A DNA stretch of 58,407 bases from Clostridium sp. CAG:510. Its GTDB lineage: Bacteria; Bacillota; Clostridia; Lachnospirales; Lachnospiraceae. This document shows, piece by piece, positions 15,390 to 22,271 of the stretch. The stretch lies in NCBI GenBank assembly GCA_000434615.1, contig FR880809.1, positions 1 through 58,407 on the forward strand. Direction: 5' to 3'. Made by a program: the position numbers and the translations under genes. The notes below the pieces were generated by a model. That model had not been told where the DNA came from, did not search any database, and saw only the letters and a list, made by a program, of their open reading frames with translations. The first letter of the stretch is position 1, and the number at the start of each line of letters is the position of its first letter.

Positions 15390-15528
15390 TACCGAAGAAT
15401 TATCAACGTCATTTGGCTTTTTAAATCATATCATCATTGAAAACCATGTTTATATTTATATGTTTTCAGCACCTTTTCAGTATAACTTGTATTTTGTTTT
15501 CTGCATTTATCCGGGAAGGAGGTTTTTT

Positions 15529-15756
15529 ATGCCCCAGAACAGAATTCGTGAGCTTCGTCAGAAAAAAAAACTTTCTCAGCTCCAGCTCTCTATAGAACTG
15601 GAGGTCACACAGGAAACCATCAGCGCCTATGAGCATAGCAAGCATCTCCCCAGTGTCACCGCTCTTATGAAAATGTCACAGCTTTTCGGTGTCAGCATGG
15701 ATTACATTATGGGGCTTTCCTATGCGCTGGGTCTGCTCGATTCCGAATCCCGGTAG
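15529..15756 (+). CDS. Small XRE-family transcriptional regulator
   Basis: A 75-residue protein that is almost entirely one Cro/CI-type helix-turn-helix domain: NRIRELRQKKKLSQLQLSIE, then VTQETISAYEHSKHLPSVTAL and LFGVSMDYIMGL. The start at 15529 follows GGAAGGAGGTTTTTT, an excellent ribosome binding site, so the longer upstream open frame is not used. It is transcribed divergently from the LytTR regulator and may control that promoter or its own. No toxin partner is adjacent, so it is a stand-alone regulator rather than an antitoxin. Confidence 0.88.
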   Translation: MPQNRIRELRQKKKLSQLQLSIELEVTQETISAYEHSKHLPSVTALMKMSQLFGVSMDYIMGLSYALGLLDSESR

Positions 15757-15869
15757 TTCTTTGTTATTTTCCTCCCTGCCTTGCAAATTTCCTTCCGCTG
15801 TACTAAAATATTTTTATGTATTTGTGTGTATTTCGTGTTCGGAGTATGTGCAGATTTTGAAAGAAAGGC

Positions 15870-16358
15870 ATGGTGAATGAAATGGAAGGAAAGAAAGTAG
15901 CGGATTCTGTCACAGAACAGATTCGTGTTGTAATATATCCTGATATTAACGGATTCGGTCGCCTGTTCGGCGGCCAGCTTTTGAAATGGGTGGATGAAGT
16001 GGCGGGTGCCACTGCCCGCAGGCACTGCGGACACAATGCGACCACTGCCGCCATTGACAATCTGCAGTTCAAGGCCGGTGCATTTTTGAATGATGTGCTG
16101 GTACTGATCGGACGGGTTACCTATGTGGGCCACACTTCCATGGAGGTGCGGGTAGATACTTATAAAGAAGAGCCGGACGGCAGCCGGCATCCCATCAACC
16201 GGGCTTATTTTGTCATGGTTTCCATGGGGGAGGACGGCCATCCCACCGAAGTACCGCCTCTTATTTTAGACCCGGATGACCCTGCCGAGCAGATGGAATG
16301 GGAAAGCGCAAAAAAGCGCAGGGAACTGCGTCTCCTGCGCCGTAGGGAAGGGTTTTAA
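15870..16358 (+). CDS. Acyl-CoA thioesterase (hot-dog fold)
   Basis: A cytosolic hot-dog thioesterase of the YciA/BFIT type that hydrolyses acyl-CoA esters. Family features are visible: VVIYPDINGFGRLFGGQLLKW at the N-terminus, with the catalytic-type GGQLLKWVDEVAG helix, then NLQFKAGAFLNDVLVLIGRVTYVGHTSMEV. The C-terminal 25 residues are charged. The 162-residue length fits. The ATG at 15870 has AAAGAAAGG just upstream; an alternative ATG at 15882 is possible. The gene ends 3 bases from the convergent GH25 gene. Confidence 0.88.
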   Translation: MVNEMEGKKVADSVTEQIRVVIYPDINGFGRLFGGQLLKWVDEVAGATARRHCGHNATTAAIDNLQFKAGAFLNDVLVLIGRVTYVGHTSMEVRVDTYKEEPDGSRHPINRAYFVMVSMGEDGHPTEVPPLILDPDDPAEQMEWESAKKRRELRLLRRREGF

Positions 16359-16361
16359 CTC

Positions 16362-17444
16362 CTACCATTCCTTAAAACTGATATTCAAATCTACATCGCC
16401 GGTGATACCGGGAACGGTACCTGTATCGGAATACTGCCAGATGGCGTATTCGTAAGGGAAATAGACAACGGGCGAATAGTAGGCATACCATTTATCCACA
16501 TCTTCAAACTCCGACATGTTAATGAGGATGCTCCACATTTCCATGTTGGCGTATATCATGGGCGTATAGCCGGCTTCCTTGATGCGGTCGATAAAGACAT
16601 GCGCCATACGGGTGCGTTCTTCCACCGTAAGCTGGTTCATACGTCCTTCTTTTGCCCCGGTTTTTTCCACATCATAAACGATGGGATAAGTCACATTCAG
16701 ACCGTCAATGGCATCTATCACAAGATCCGCTTCCTCTTTGGCTTCCTCTTCCGTTATGGCCTGGGAGAAAAAGTAAACGCCCACCTTGATGCCCGCCTTG
16801 GAAGCGCCTTCAATATTGGTTTTGTACTTTTCATCGAGGGTAAGCTTTCCTTCTGTGCCGTAACCTCTGACGCCGACTCTTACAAAGGCAAATTCCACGC
16901 CGGAGTCCGCCACCTTCTTCCAGTCAATGGTGCCCTGATAGCGGGAAACGTCAATGCCTTTATGTGAAACCACTTCTCCGTTTTCCACATACTGCAGCTC
17001 ACCGTTTTCCAGTACCTGCAGGTTTTCCTGCACAAGTGTACTCTGCTTTAAGCTCCTGTCAATGGGTACAAAGTGGTATTCTTTATTGCTGACCACTACG
17101 ATTTTATCCTTATATATCGGACGCAGGGACTCCACCATGGTGGTGCCGCTCTCCAGCGATGCCTGCAGACTGTCAAGAATCTCGGAAGAAACCTGCTGTC
17201 TCGTGGAGCTTTCTGTAGTGGCAATGGCATCCGCCAGCATCATATCCACTTCCTCCTGGCTGTAGCTTACCACTTCCGGGTCCGCTGCTACCTGCTGTGC
17301 CAGCTCCTGTTCTTTTTCCGCCGCTTTGTCCTCTATAATTTTATCGTAAATAAGTAGCGCAGCAATGACCACGATTGTCATGGCAATCAGGCAGCTCGCT
17401 ATGGTTATCACATAAAAGAGCAATTCTTTTTTCTTTCGTCTCAT
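16362..17444 (-). CDS. Membrane-anchored GH25 (lysozyme-type) protein
   Basis: Glycoside hydrolase family 25 enzymes cleave peptidoglycan glycan strands. A basic N-terminus (MRRKKKE) and one membrane helix (about residues 10-32) anchor the protein with the enzyme outside. A coiled-coil and stalk region follows. The GH25 domain (about 155-360) starts GIDVSRYQGTIDWKKV, with VGVYFFSQAITEEEA, the catalytic acid region YPIVYDVEKTG, and YAIWQYSDTGTVPGITGDVDLN at the end. The start at 17444 follows GTGGGAGGCTAC. It lies 73 bases downstream of sigF on the same strand, so forespore-linked expression is possible, though only by context. Confidence 0.88.
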   Translation of the reverse strand: MRRKKKELLFYVITIASCLIAMTIVVIAALLIYDKIIEDKAAEKEQELAQQVAADPEVVSYSQEEVDMMLADAIATTESSTRQQVSSEILDSLQASLESGTTMVESLRPIYKDKIVVVSNKEYHFVPIDRSLKQSTLVQENLQVLENGELQYVENGEVVSHKGIDVSRYQGTIDWKKVADSGVEFAFVRVGVRGYGTEGKLTLDEKYKTNIEGASKAGIKVGVYFFSQAITEEEAKEEADLVIDAIDGLNVTYPIVYDVEKTGAKEGRMNQLTVEERTRMAHVFIDRIKEAGYTPMIYANMEMWSILINMSEFEDVDKWYAYYSPVVYFPYEYAIWQYSDTGTVPGITGDVDLNISFKEW

Positions 17445-17517
17445 GTAGCCTCCCACGGTTCGTTTTTCTATAGTATATCTCACTTCCGTTTTCCTGTGAA
17501 GTGGAAAGAATGCGGAT

Positions 17518-18288
17518 TCACAGAAAATTAAGAAAGCTCCGCATCTTAAACAGGATTTTTTTCTCCAGACGGCTCACCTGCACCTGGCTGATGCCCATGC
17601 ATGCCGCCACCTCCGACTGGGTTTTGTCCTGAAAGTAACGCATTTCAATGAGTTTTTTTTCTTTTTCATCCAGTGCTTCCAGCACCTGTTTCAGCATCAG
17701 ATGATTGAGCAGTGCTTCTTTTTCGATGTCTGCCACGTTTCCGGCGCCGCCTACAAATGCCGTGGCGTTCTGTCCGTTTTTGCCTGCTACCTTATCCACT
17801 AAATAGACTTCGCTTCCGTCGTTCTGGTAGACGGATTTGTAAATGGACTCCACCTCGGCTCCCGCCTCCAGCGCCACGGTAATTTCTTCCTCCGATAGCC
17901 CCGACTCTTCCGCAATCTCCGAAATCCTCGGCTCCCTGCCTAATTTCTTTATCAGATTTTCCGAAACGACGCGCACCTTCAGTCCGTTTTCCTTAATGGT
18001 ACGGCTTACCTTTATCATGCCGTCATCCCGAAGAAAACGTTTTATTTCCCCTAATATCATGGGGACGGCATAGGTGGAGAATTTCACATCGTAGGACAGA
18101 TCAAATTTATCAATGGCCTTCATGAGTCCGATAACGCCTATCTGGAACAAATCCTCCGTTTCATACCCTCTTCCGGCAAAGCGTTTGACAATGTGATGCA
18201 CCAGCCCCAGGTTATTTTCTATCAGTATACTTCTTGTCTCTTTATCCCCTGCCTGTGATTTTTCTATTAATACGGACAGTTCCTCCAT
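17518..18288 (-). CDS. sigF: RNA polymerase forespore sigma factor SigF
   Basis: The first compartment-specific sporulation sigma factor, held inactive by SpoIIAB and released in the forespore. A 256-residue sigma-70 group 3 protein: region 2 (FAGRGYETEDLFQIGVIGLMKAIDKFD then FSTYAVPMILGEIKRFLRDDG), region 3 (GREPRISEIAEESGLSEEE) and region 4 with the helix-turn-helix KTQSEVAACMGISQVQVSRLE. I start at 18288 (MEELSVLIEKSQAGD), the family-like N-terminus. Gene order spoIIAA-spoIIAB-sigF is diagnostic. It is third in the leftward operon, 66 bases after spoIIAB. Confidence 0.95.
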   Translation of the reverse strand: MEELSVLIEKSQAGDKETRSILIENNLGLVHHIVKRFAGRGYETEDLFQIGVIGLMKAIDKFDLSYDVKFSTYAVPMILGEIKRFLRDDGMIKVSRTIKENGLKVRVVSENLIKKLGREPRISEIAEESGLSEEEITVALEAGAEVESIYKSVYQNDGSEVYLVDKVAGKNGQNATAFVGGAGNVADIEKEALLNHLMLKQVLEALDEKEKKLIEMRYFQDKTQSEVAACMGISQVQVSRLEKKILFKMRSFLNFL

Positions 18289-18354
18289 GATTTCATTCCC
18301 GCTCCCCCACAATCCATTTTGCTCTGCATACCATTCTGTACAGTTTCCTTTCTC

Positions 18355-18906
18355 TCATTCTCCCTCGGGCATTTTGACCCAGTCCCCGCATTTTAGCTTT
18401 TTCTTCATGCGCACAATGGTACCCACAAGCGGGGTGCTTTCCACCTCCAACTCGTCCATGAAGGCTTCCATGAAAGAAAAGCCCATGCCGGAGCGCTCTA
18501 ATTCCGGCTTGGAGGTGTACATGGGTTCCATGGCCTTGTCCACATTTTCCATACCGACGCCCTTGTCCTCCACTTCTATGTATAAAACGCCGTTCTCAAT
18601 CCGGCAGCGCAGATACACCTTTCCGTCCCTGATTTTGCAGCATACCGGGCGCACCTCGCCGTGTCTTCCGTAGCCGTATACGTTTTCATAGCCGTGGATA
18701 ATGGCGTTGGTTACCGCCTCGGATACTGCGGTCTTGATATCGGACAGTTCCTCCAGGGTAGGATTTAAGTGTGTGACAAAGGCTGCCACCGCCACTCTGG
18801 CAAAGCTTTCATTGTTGGATATGGCATCAAATTCCATGGACATTTCATTTTTCATAAATCCTTTTCCTGCCTTTTCGCAAACTTCCTGTGGTTTGATTTC
18901 AATCAT
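18355..18906 (-). CDS. spoIIAB: Anti-sigma F factor SpoIIAB
   Basis: A serine kinase and anti-sigma factor that binds SigF and phosphorylates SpoIIAA. It has a GHKL ATPase fold: N box DIKTAVSEAVTNAIIHGYEN, G1 box EDKGVGMENVD, and G2 ELERSGMGFSFMEAFMDE. The family usually begins MKNEMxxEF, which here is an internal ATG at 18855. However, the upstream ATG at 18906 has the far better ribosome site (AAAGGAGAAAAAAG), giving a 17-residue N-terminal extension. Both starts are possible; I give the longer. It is encoded 13 bases after spoIIAA. Confidence 0.93.
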   Translation of the reverse strand: MIEIKPQEVCEKAGKGFMKNEMSMEFDAISNNESFARVAVAAFVTHLNPTLEELSDIKTAVSEAVTNAIIHGYENVYGYGRHGEVRPVCCKIRDGKVYLRCRIENGVLYIEVEDKGVGMENVDKAMEPMYTSKPELERSGMGFSFMEAFMDELEVESTPLVGTIVRMKKKLKCGDWVKMPEGE

Positions 18907-18919
18907 CTTTTTTCTCCTT

Positions 18920-19225
18920 TTACTCCATAATCTCTATGATGCGTGTCAGTCCCGACATGGTAAGTATTCTTTTAATCTGCCTGTCGGCATGGATGGCAAA
19001 AACCTTCCCGCCGAAGCAGGAAATTTTCCGGTATCTTCCCATAATAACGCCGATTCCCGACGAATCCATGAAACGGGTATCCTCAAAATCAAATACCACG
19101 TTACTCACCTGTTCCGCCAGAATCAGCCTGTCCGCATTTTCGCTGATATAAGCCGATTTGTGATGGTCAATTTCTTCCGGCAGCTTCACACACAGATAAT
19201 CATCAATGACCTTAAAATCCTCCAT
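18920..19225 (-). CDS. spoIIAA: Anti-sigma F factor antagonist SpoIIAA
   Basis: A STAS-domain protein that frees SigF by binding SpoIIAB when dephosphorylated. The 101-residue length fits. The phosphorylation site is in MDSSGIGVIMGRY (S55/S56), and the C-terminal LTMSGLTRIIEI is typical. It is the first gene of spoIIAA-spoIIAB-sigF. AAAGGAGC precedes the start. A sigma H promoter is expected from other sporulators, but only about 25 bases separate the upstream terminator from the ribosome site and I could not recognise one; the promoter may overlap the terminator hairpin. Confidence 0.95.
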   Translation of the reverse strand: MEDFKVIDDYLCVKLPEEIDHHKSAYISENADRLILAEQVSNVVFDFEDTRFMDSSGIGVIMGRYRKISCFGGKVFAIHADRQIKRILTMSGLTRIIEIME

Positions 19226-19249
19226 AAATACTTTGCTCCTTTCCTCATT

Positions 19250-19294
19250 TTAAATATAAAAAGAGAACCTATAGCGTATCCTATAAGTTCTCTT
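19250..19294 (-). terminator. Terminator between the TPR gene and the spoIIA operon
   Basis: Arms 19261-19274 and 19281-19294 pair over 14 positions with a single mismatch around a CGTATC loop. Read leftward, the stem runs into CTCTTTTTATATTT. This insulates the sporulation operon from the upstream TPR gene. Confidence 0.8.
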
Positions 19295-19347
19295 TCGTAT
19301 GTCATATTCTTCTGTGTTCTGTACTGCTCGCGTAACGAAATTTTTGC

Positions 19348-20754
19348 TTATTCCGCGCTCAGTTCGTCGATATATTTCTGGGCTCTTGTGGCTCTGCCCG
19401 TATCGGGCAGAAGCTCAATTACCTTCTGATAGCATGCAATGGCATTTTCCTTCTGACCGTCCTGTCTGTAGGCGTTGCCAAGTACATTCACGGCATCACC
19501 ATTGGTGGGGTCATATTCTACCGCTTTGGTCAGATTGTCAATCGCCTGCTTGTAATCCTTGTCATCATAGAAATCACTGCCCGTATTGTAGTAATTCAGT
19601 GCTACTTCCGGGCCGATTTTATCTATCAGCGCCTGATACAATGCCTTAAACGCATCGGATGTATCCTCTAAGTTGACACCCTCCTGTACATTTTCAATAT
19701 GGGAAGCGGTTGCCATGGCATCCTGTGTTGTCAGGTATTCCACCGCACCAAGAAGTAGCTCATCCACGGTCTTTAAGGTACCGTCCGTGCCCACATACTC
19801 CTCCAAGTCTGTACGGAGCTTGGTGTTTTCCTCGGTCAGGCTGTCAATCTGCTGCTGCATGGTAGTAATCGTGGATGTCTTGGTATCAAGCTGCTCCCCG
19901 ATGCTCCTCACCTGTTCCTGTGCCTTTTCCCGTTCCGCTGCCACGGAAGACGGCAGAATAAGGAAATACATGGTCGCCACACCCAGCACGAGACCGATGG
20001 CTACATATAAAAAGGTGTGCCAGCCGGCACTTTTCTGCTCTCTTACATTCAAGGGCTGGATAATGATTTCGTTGTCGCTCTGGTAACGCACTGCCTCATC
20101 ATTCTTGCGCTTTATGGGCGATTTGCTGTTTTCATCCGGCTGCAGCATGCTTTCCACTTCTTTTAAATAACGAAGTGTCTGTGTGCTGCCGGCATCGATT
20201 TTCAGGCATTTTTCCAGCTCCCTCTTCGCCTTGTCCCACTGCTCCATATCAATGTAAAGCAGTGCCAACAGCTGATGCGCTCTTACGAATTTGGGATTTA
20301 GGGAAAGCACCTTTTTTAACTGGATGCGCGCCAAATCCTTGCTGTCCTGCATACAATAGGCAAGCGCCTGGTTGTATTTTTTTATGGTCTGATTGATGGT
20401 TTCTAGGCGGGATGCATTGCTCTGCACCATCTCAATGTAAGTATCTGCTATATTTTTCTGGGGACGTAAGTTTTTGCTGATGACCCATTCGCTTAATGCC
20501 GCCACCACTTCGCCCATTTCAAAATAGACCAGTCCCAGAAGATTCCGGGCTTCTACGTTATTTTTATTGAATTTTAAACTCTGCCGTAAGCTTGTCACCG
20601 CGCCGGTCAGATCCCTGACTCCGGCCTTTTCCAATCCTTCGTTATAATACATATTGGAAACGCGCATAATCTTTTTGTACAGCGTGACATCCGCACCGCA
20701 ATTCGTGCAGAAATCCTGTTCGGACAAACGGCAGCCACAGTTATAACACCTCAT
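19348..20754 (-). CDS. Zinc-ribbon, TPR-repeat membrane protein
   Basis: A 468-residue protein of a type common in Lachnospiraceae, function unknown. In order: an N-terminal zinc ribbon CYNCGCRLSEQDFCTNCG; cytosolic TPR repeats (about 35-200, such as ARNLLGLVYFEMGEVVAALSEW and AHQLLALLYIDMEQWDKAKRE); a linker; one membrane helix (about 245-267, FLYVAIGLVLGVATMYFLI); a coiled coil (about 275-325); and C-terminal TPRs (ALNYYNTGSDFYDDKDYKQA, VLGNAYRQDGQKENAI). TPRs on both sides of the membrane suggest a scaffold. The start at 20754 follows GGAAGGTAGC. It belongs to a leftward series folC, small ORF, TPR. Confidence 0.82.
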   Translation of the reverse strand: MRCYNCGCRLSEQDFCTNCGADVTLYKKIMRVSNMYYNEGLEKAGVRDLTGAVTSLRQSLKFNKNNVEARNLLGLVYFEMGEVVAALSEWVISKNLRPQKNIADTYIEMVQSNASRLETINQTIKKYNQALAYCMQDSKDLARIQLKKVLSLNPKFVRAHQLLALLYIDMEQWDKAKRELEKCLKIDAGSTQTLRYLKEVESMLQPDENSKSPIKRKNDEAVRYQSDNEIIIQPLNVREQKSAGWHTFLYVAIGLVLGVATMYFLILPSSVAAEREKAQEQVRSIGEQLDTKTSTITTMQQQIDSLTEENTKLRTDLEEYVGTDGTLKTVDELLLGAVEYLTTQDAMATASHIENVQEGVNLEDTSDAFKALYQALIDKIGPEVALNYYNTGSDFYDDKDYKQAIDNLTKAVEYDPTNGDAVNVLGNAYRQDGQKENAIACYQKVIELLPDTGRATRAQKYIDELSAE

Positions 20755-20768
20755 GCTACCTTCCTCTT

Positions 20769-20915
20769 TTACTTTTCTTCTGTCTTGGTTTCCTGCAACA
20801 TTTTCACCAGAATATCCGCCATGTCGGTGATGTCCTGATTGTAAATCGCCTCTTCTGCATCTTCTACTTCAAGGCTGGGATGAAACTTTTTCAGTTCCTC
20901 TTCAAAGTTAATCAT
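20769..20915 (-). CDS. 48-residue acidic protein between folC and the TPR gene
   Basis: ATG at 20915, stop TAA at 20769-20771. The product is acidic and helical (MINFEEELKKFHPSLEVEDA, then EEAIYNQDITDMADILVKML) and has no membrane segment. AGAAAGG lies about 14 bases upstream. It sits 17 bases after folC and 14 bases before the TPR gene on the same strand, so it fits an operon, and its amino-acid pattern looks coding. I do not recognise a family. Confidence 0.6.
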   Translation of the reverse strand: MINFEEELKKFHPSLEVEDAEEAIYNQDITDMADILVKMLQETKTEEK

Positions 20916-20932
20916 AGTAAACCATGCCTTTC

Positions 20933-22231
20933 TTACAACAACGCTTTTATCTCTCCCACAAGGTAAAGGGAACCTGCAAAATAAACCCGGGTGTGTTCTC
21001 CCGTAAGTTTTTTTGCCGCCTCTAACGCTTTCTCTACGGAATGGTATTCCCCAATGTTTCTCTCTGTATACGTTCTAAAGGTTTCTGCTATACTCTGTGC
21101 GGAAAGGGCTCTGCCACTCTGTATCTGTACCACGGATATCTCCGTAAACAGGCGGCTTTCCGTAAGCTCTTTCACCATTTCCGTGTAGTCCTTGTCCTTC
21201 ACTACCCCGAAAAACAAATATCTCTGTACCGCTCCGTCCCCTGCAACCGACTCCAGAAAAGCCCGGATGCCGTCCGGATTGTGTGCGCCGTCCGCGAAAA
21301 TACCGGGAAGCACTTCCTCCATGCGGCCTTCCCAGACAGCTTTCGCCACTCCTTTTTGCATGGCTTCCGGTGTAAGCTCTTTTCCGAGCAGAACCTCCAG
21401 CGCCCGCAGCGCTAATGTGACATTTTCCATCTGGTATGCAGCTTCTGTATGGACACAAAGCCTAACACTATTATAATAAAGGGAATGAAAAGAAAAATCA
21501 ATGCTTTTATTGTCTTTCTTCAAGAACTCATAGTCGCATTTCGACACAAAAAATGCCGGATTTTGCACATTTTCCGCACACTTTGTCAGAACTTTCCTTA
21601 CCGACGGGGAAGTTTCCCAGCACACTGCGGGTACGTCTTTCTTAAAAATGCCCGCCTTTTCCCCGGCAATTTTTTCTATGGTATCTCCCAGATATTCCGT
21701 GTGGTCCAGCCCCATGTGGGTAATGACCGTAAGGCTTTTCTTCGTCACGGCGTTGGTGGCATCCAGCCTGCCTCCCAGCCCCGTTTCCAAAATCCAGTAG
21801 TCACAGTCCGTCCGGGCAAACAGGACCATTGCCATAAAAAACAGATATTCAAAAAAGGAGGGATGATACCCTGCTTCCGCATACATGTCGCCGGGCAGTT
21901 TTTCGTAAACTTTAAGAAACGCACGCAGGAATTCTTCCTTTTCCACCATTTTCCCTTCTATGAGAAACCGTTCCCGGATATCCACCAGATGGGGGGAAAT
22001 AAAACGGCAGACCCGGTGTCCCATTCCGGTGAGCACCGCATCCATATAGGTGCAGGCACTGCCCTTACCGTTGGTACCCGCCACATGGATGATGTTCCTG
22101 CCCTTTTCCGGATTTCCCAGACACTGCAAGAACACCCCGGTATCCGCCAGGGTGTTCTTTTTGCTGAATTTCGGTATATTCAAGAGATATTCCACTGCTT
22201 CGTCATAGGTTTCTATGCTTTTCTTTTCCAT
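20933..22231 (-). CDS. folC: Folylpolyglutamate synthase / dihydrofolate synthase (FolC)
   Basis: Adds glutamate to dihydropteroate and folates in the cytosol. Mur-ligase-type ATPase: P-loop HVAGTNGKGSACTYMDAVL, FISPHLVDIRERF, ILETGLGGRLDATN, THMGLDHTEYLGDTIEKIAGEKAGI and, in the C-terminal domain, FADGAHNPDGIRAFLES. At 432 residues the length is normal. I start at 22231 (MEKKSIETYDEAVEYL), where GACCGGAGGAGTATCC precedes the ATG. It lies 40 bases downstream of valS on the same strand, an order often seen in Firmicutes. Confidence 0.95.
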   Translation of the reverse strand: MEKKSIETYDEAVEYLLNIPKFSKKNTLADTGVFLQCLGNPEKGRNIIHVAGTNGKGSACTYMDAVLTGMGHRVCRFISPHLVDIRERFLIEGKMVEKEEFLRAFLKVYEKLPGDMYAEAGYHPSFFEYLFFMAMVLFARTDCDYWILETGLGGRLDATNAVTKKSLTVITHMGLDHTEYLGDTIEKIAGEKAGIFKKDVPAVCWETSPSVRKVLTKCAENVQNPAFFVSKCDYEFLKKDNKSIDFSFHSLYYNSVRLCVHTEAAYQMENVTLALRALEVLLGKELTPEAMQKGVAKAVWEGRMEEVLPGIFADGAHNPDGIRAFLESVAGDGAVQRYLFFGVVKDKDYTEMVKELTESRLFTEISVVQIQSGRALSAQSIAETFRTYTERNIGEYHSVEKALEAAKKLTGEHTRVYFAGSLYLVGEIKALL

Positions 22232-22271
22232 GGATACTCCTCCGGTCAGAGGCATTGACCTCTGCCTTTTC

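Noticed and set aside
15265..15528. 88-residue N-terminal extension of the XRE regulator
   Set aside because: The strong ribosome site directly precedes the ATG at 15529, and the upstream codons lie over the divergent promoter and operator.
21449..22258. 269-codon frame on the + strand
   Set aside because: Antisense shadow of folC, without ribosome site or family resemblance.
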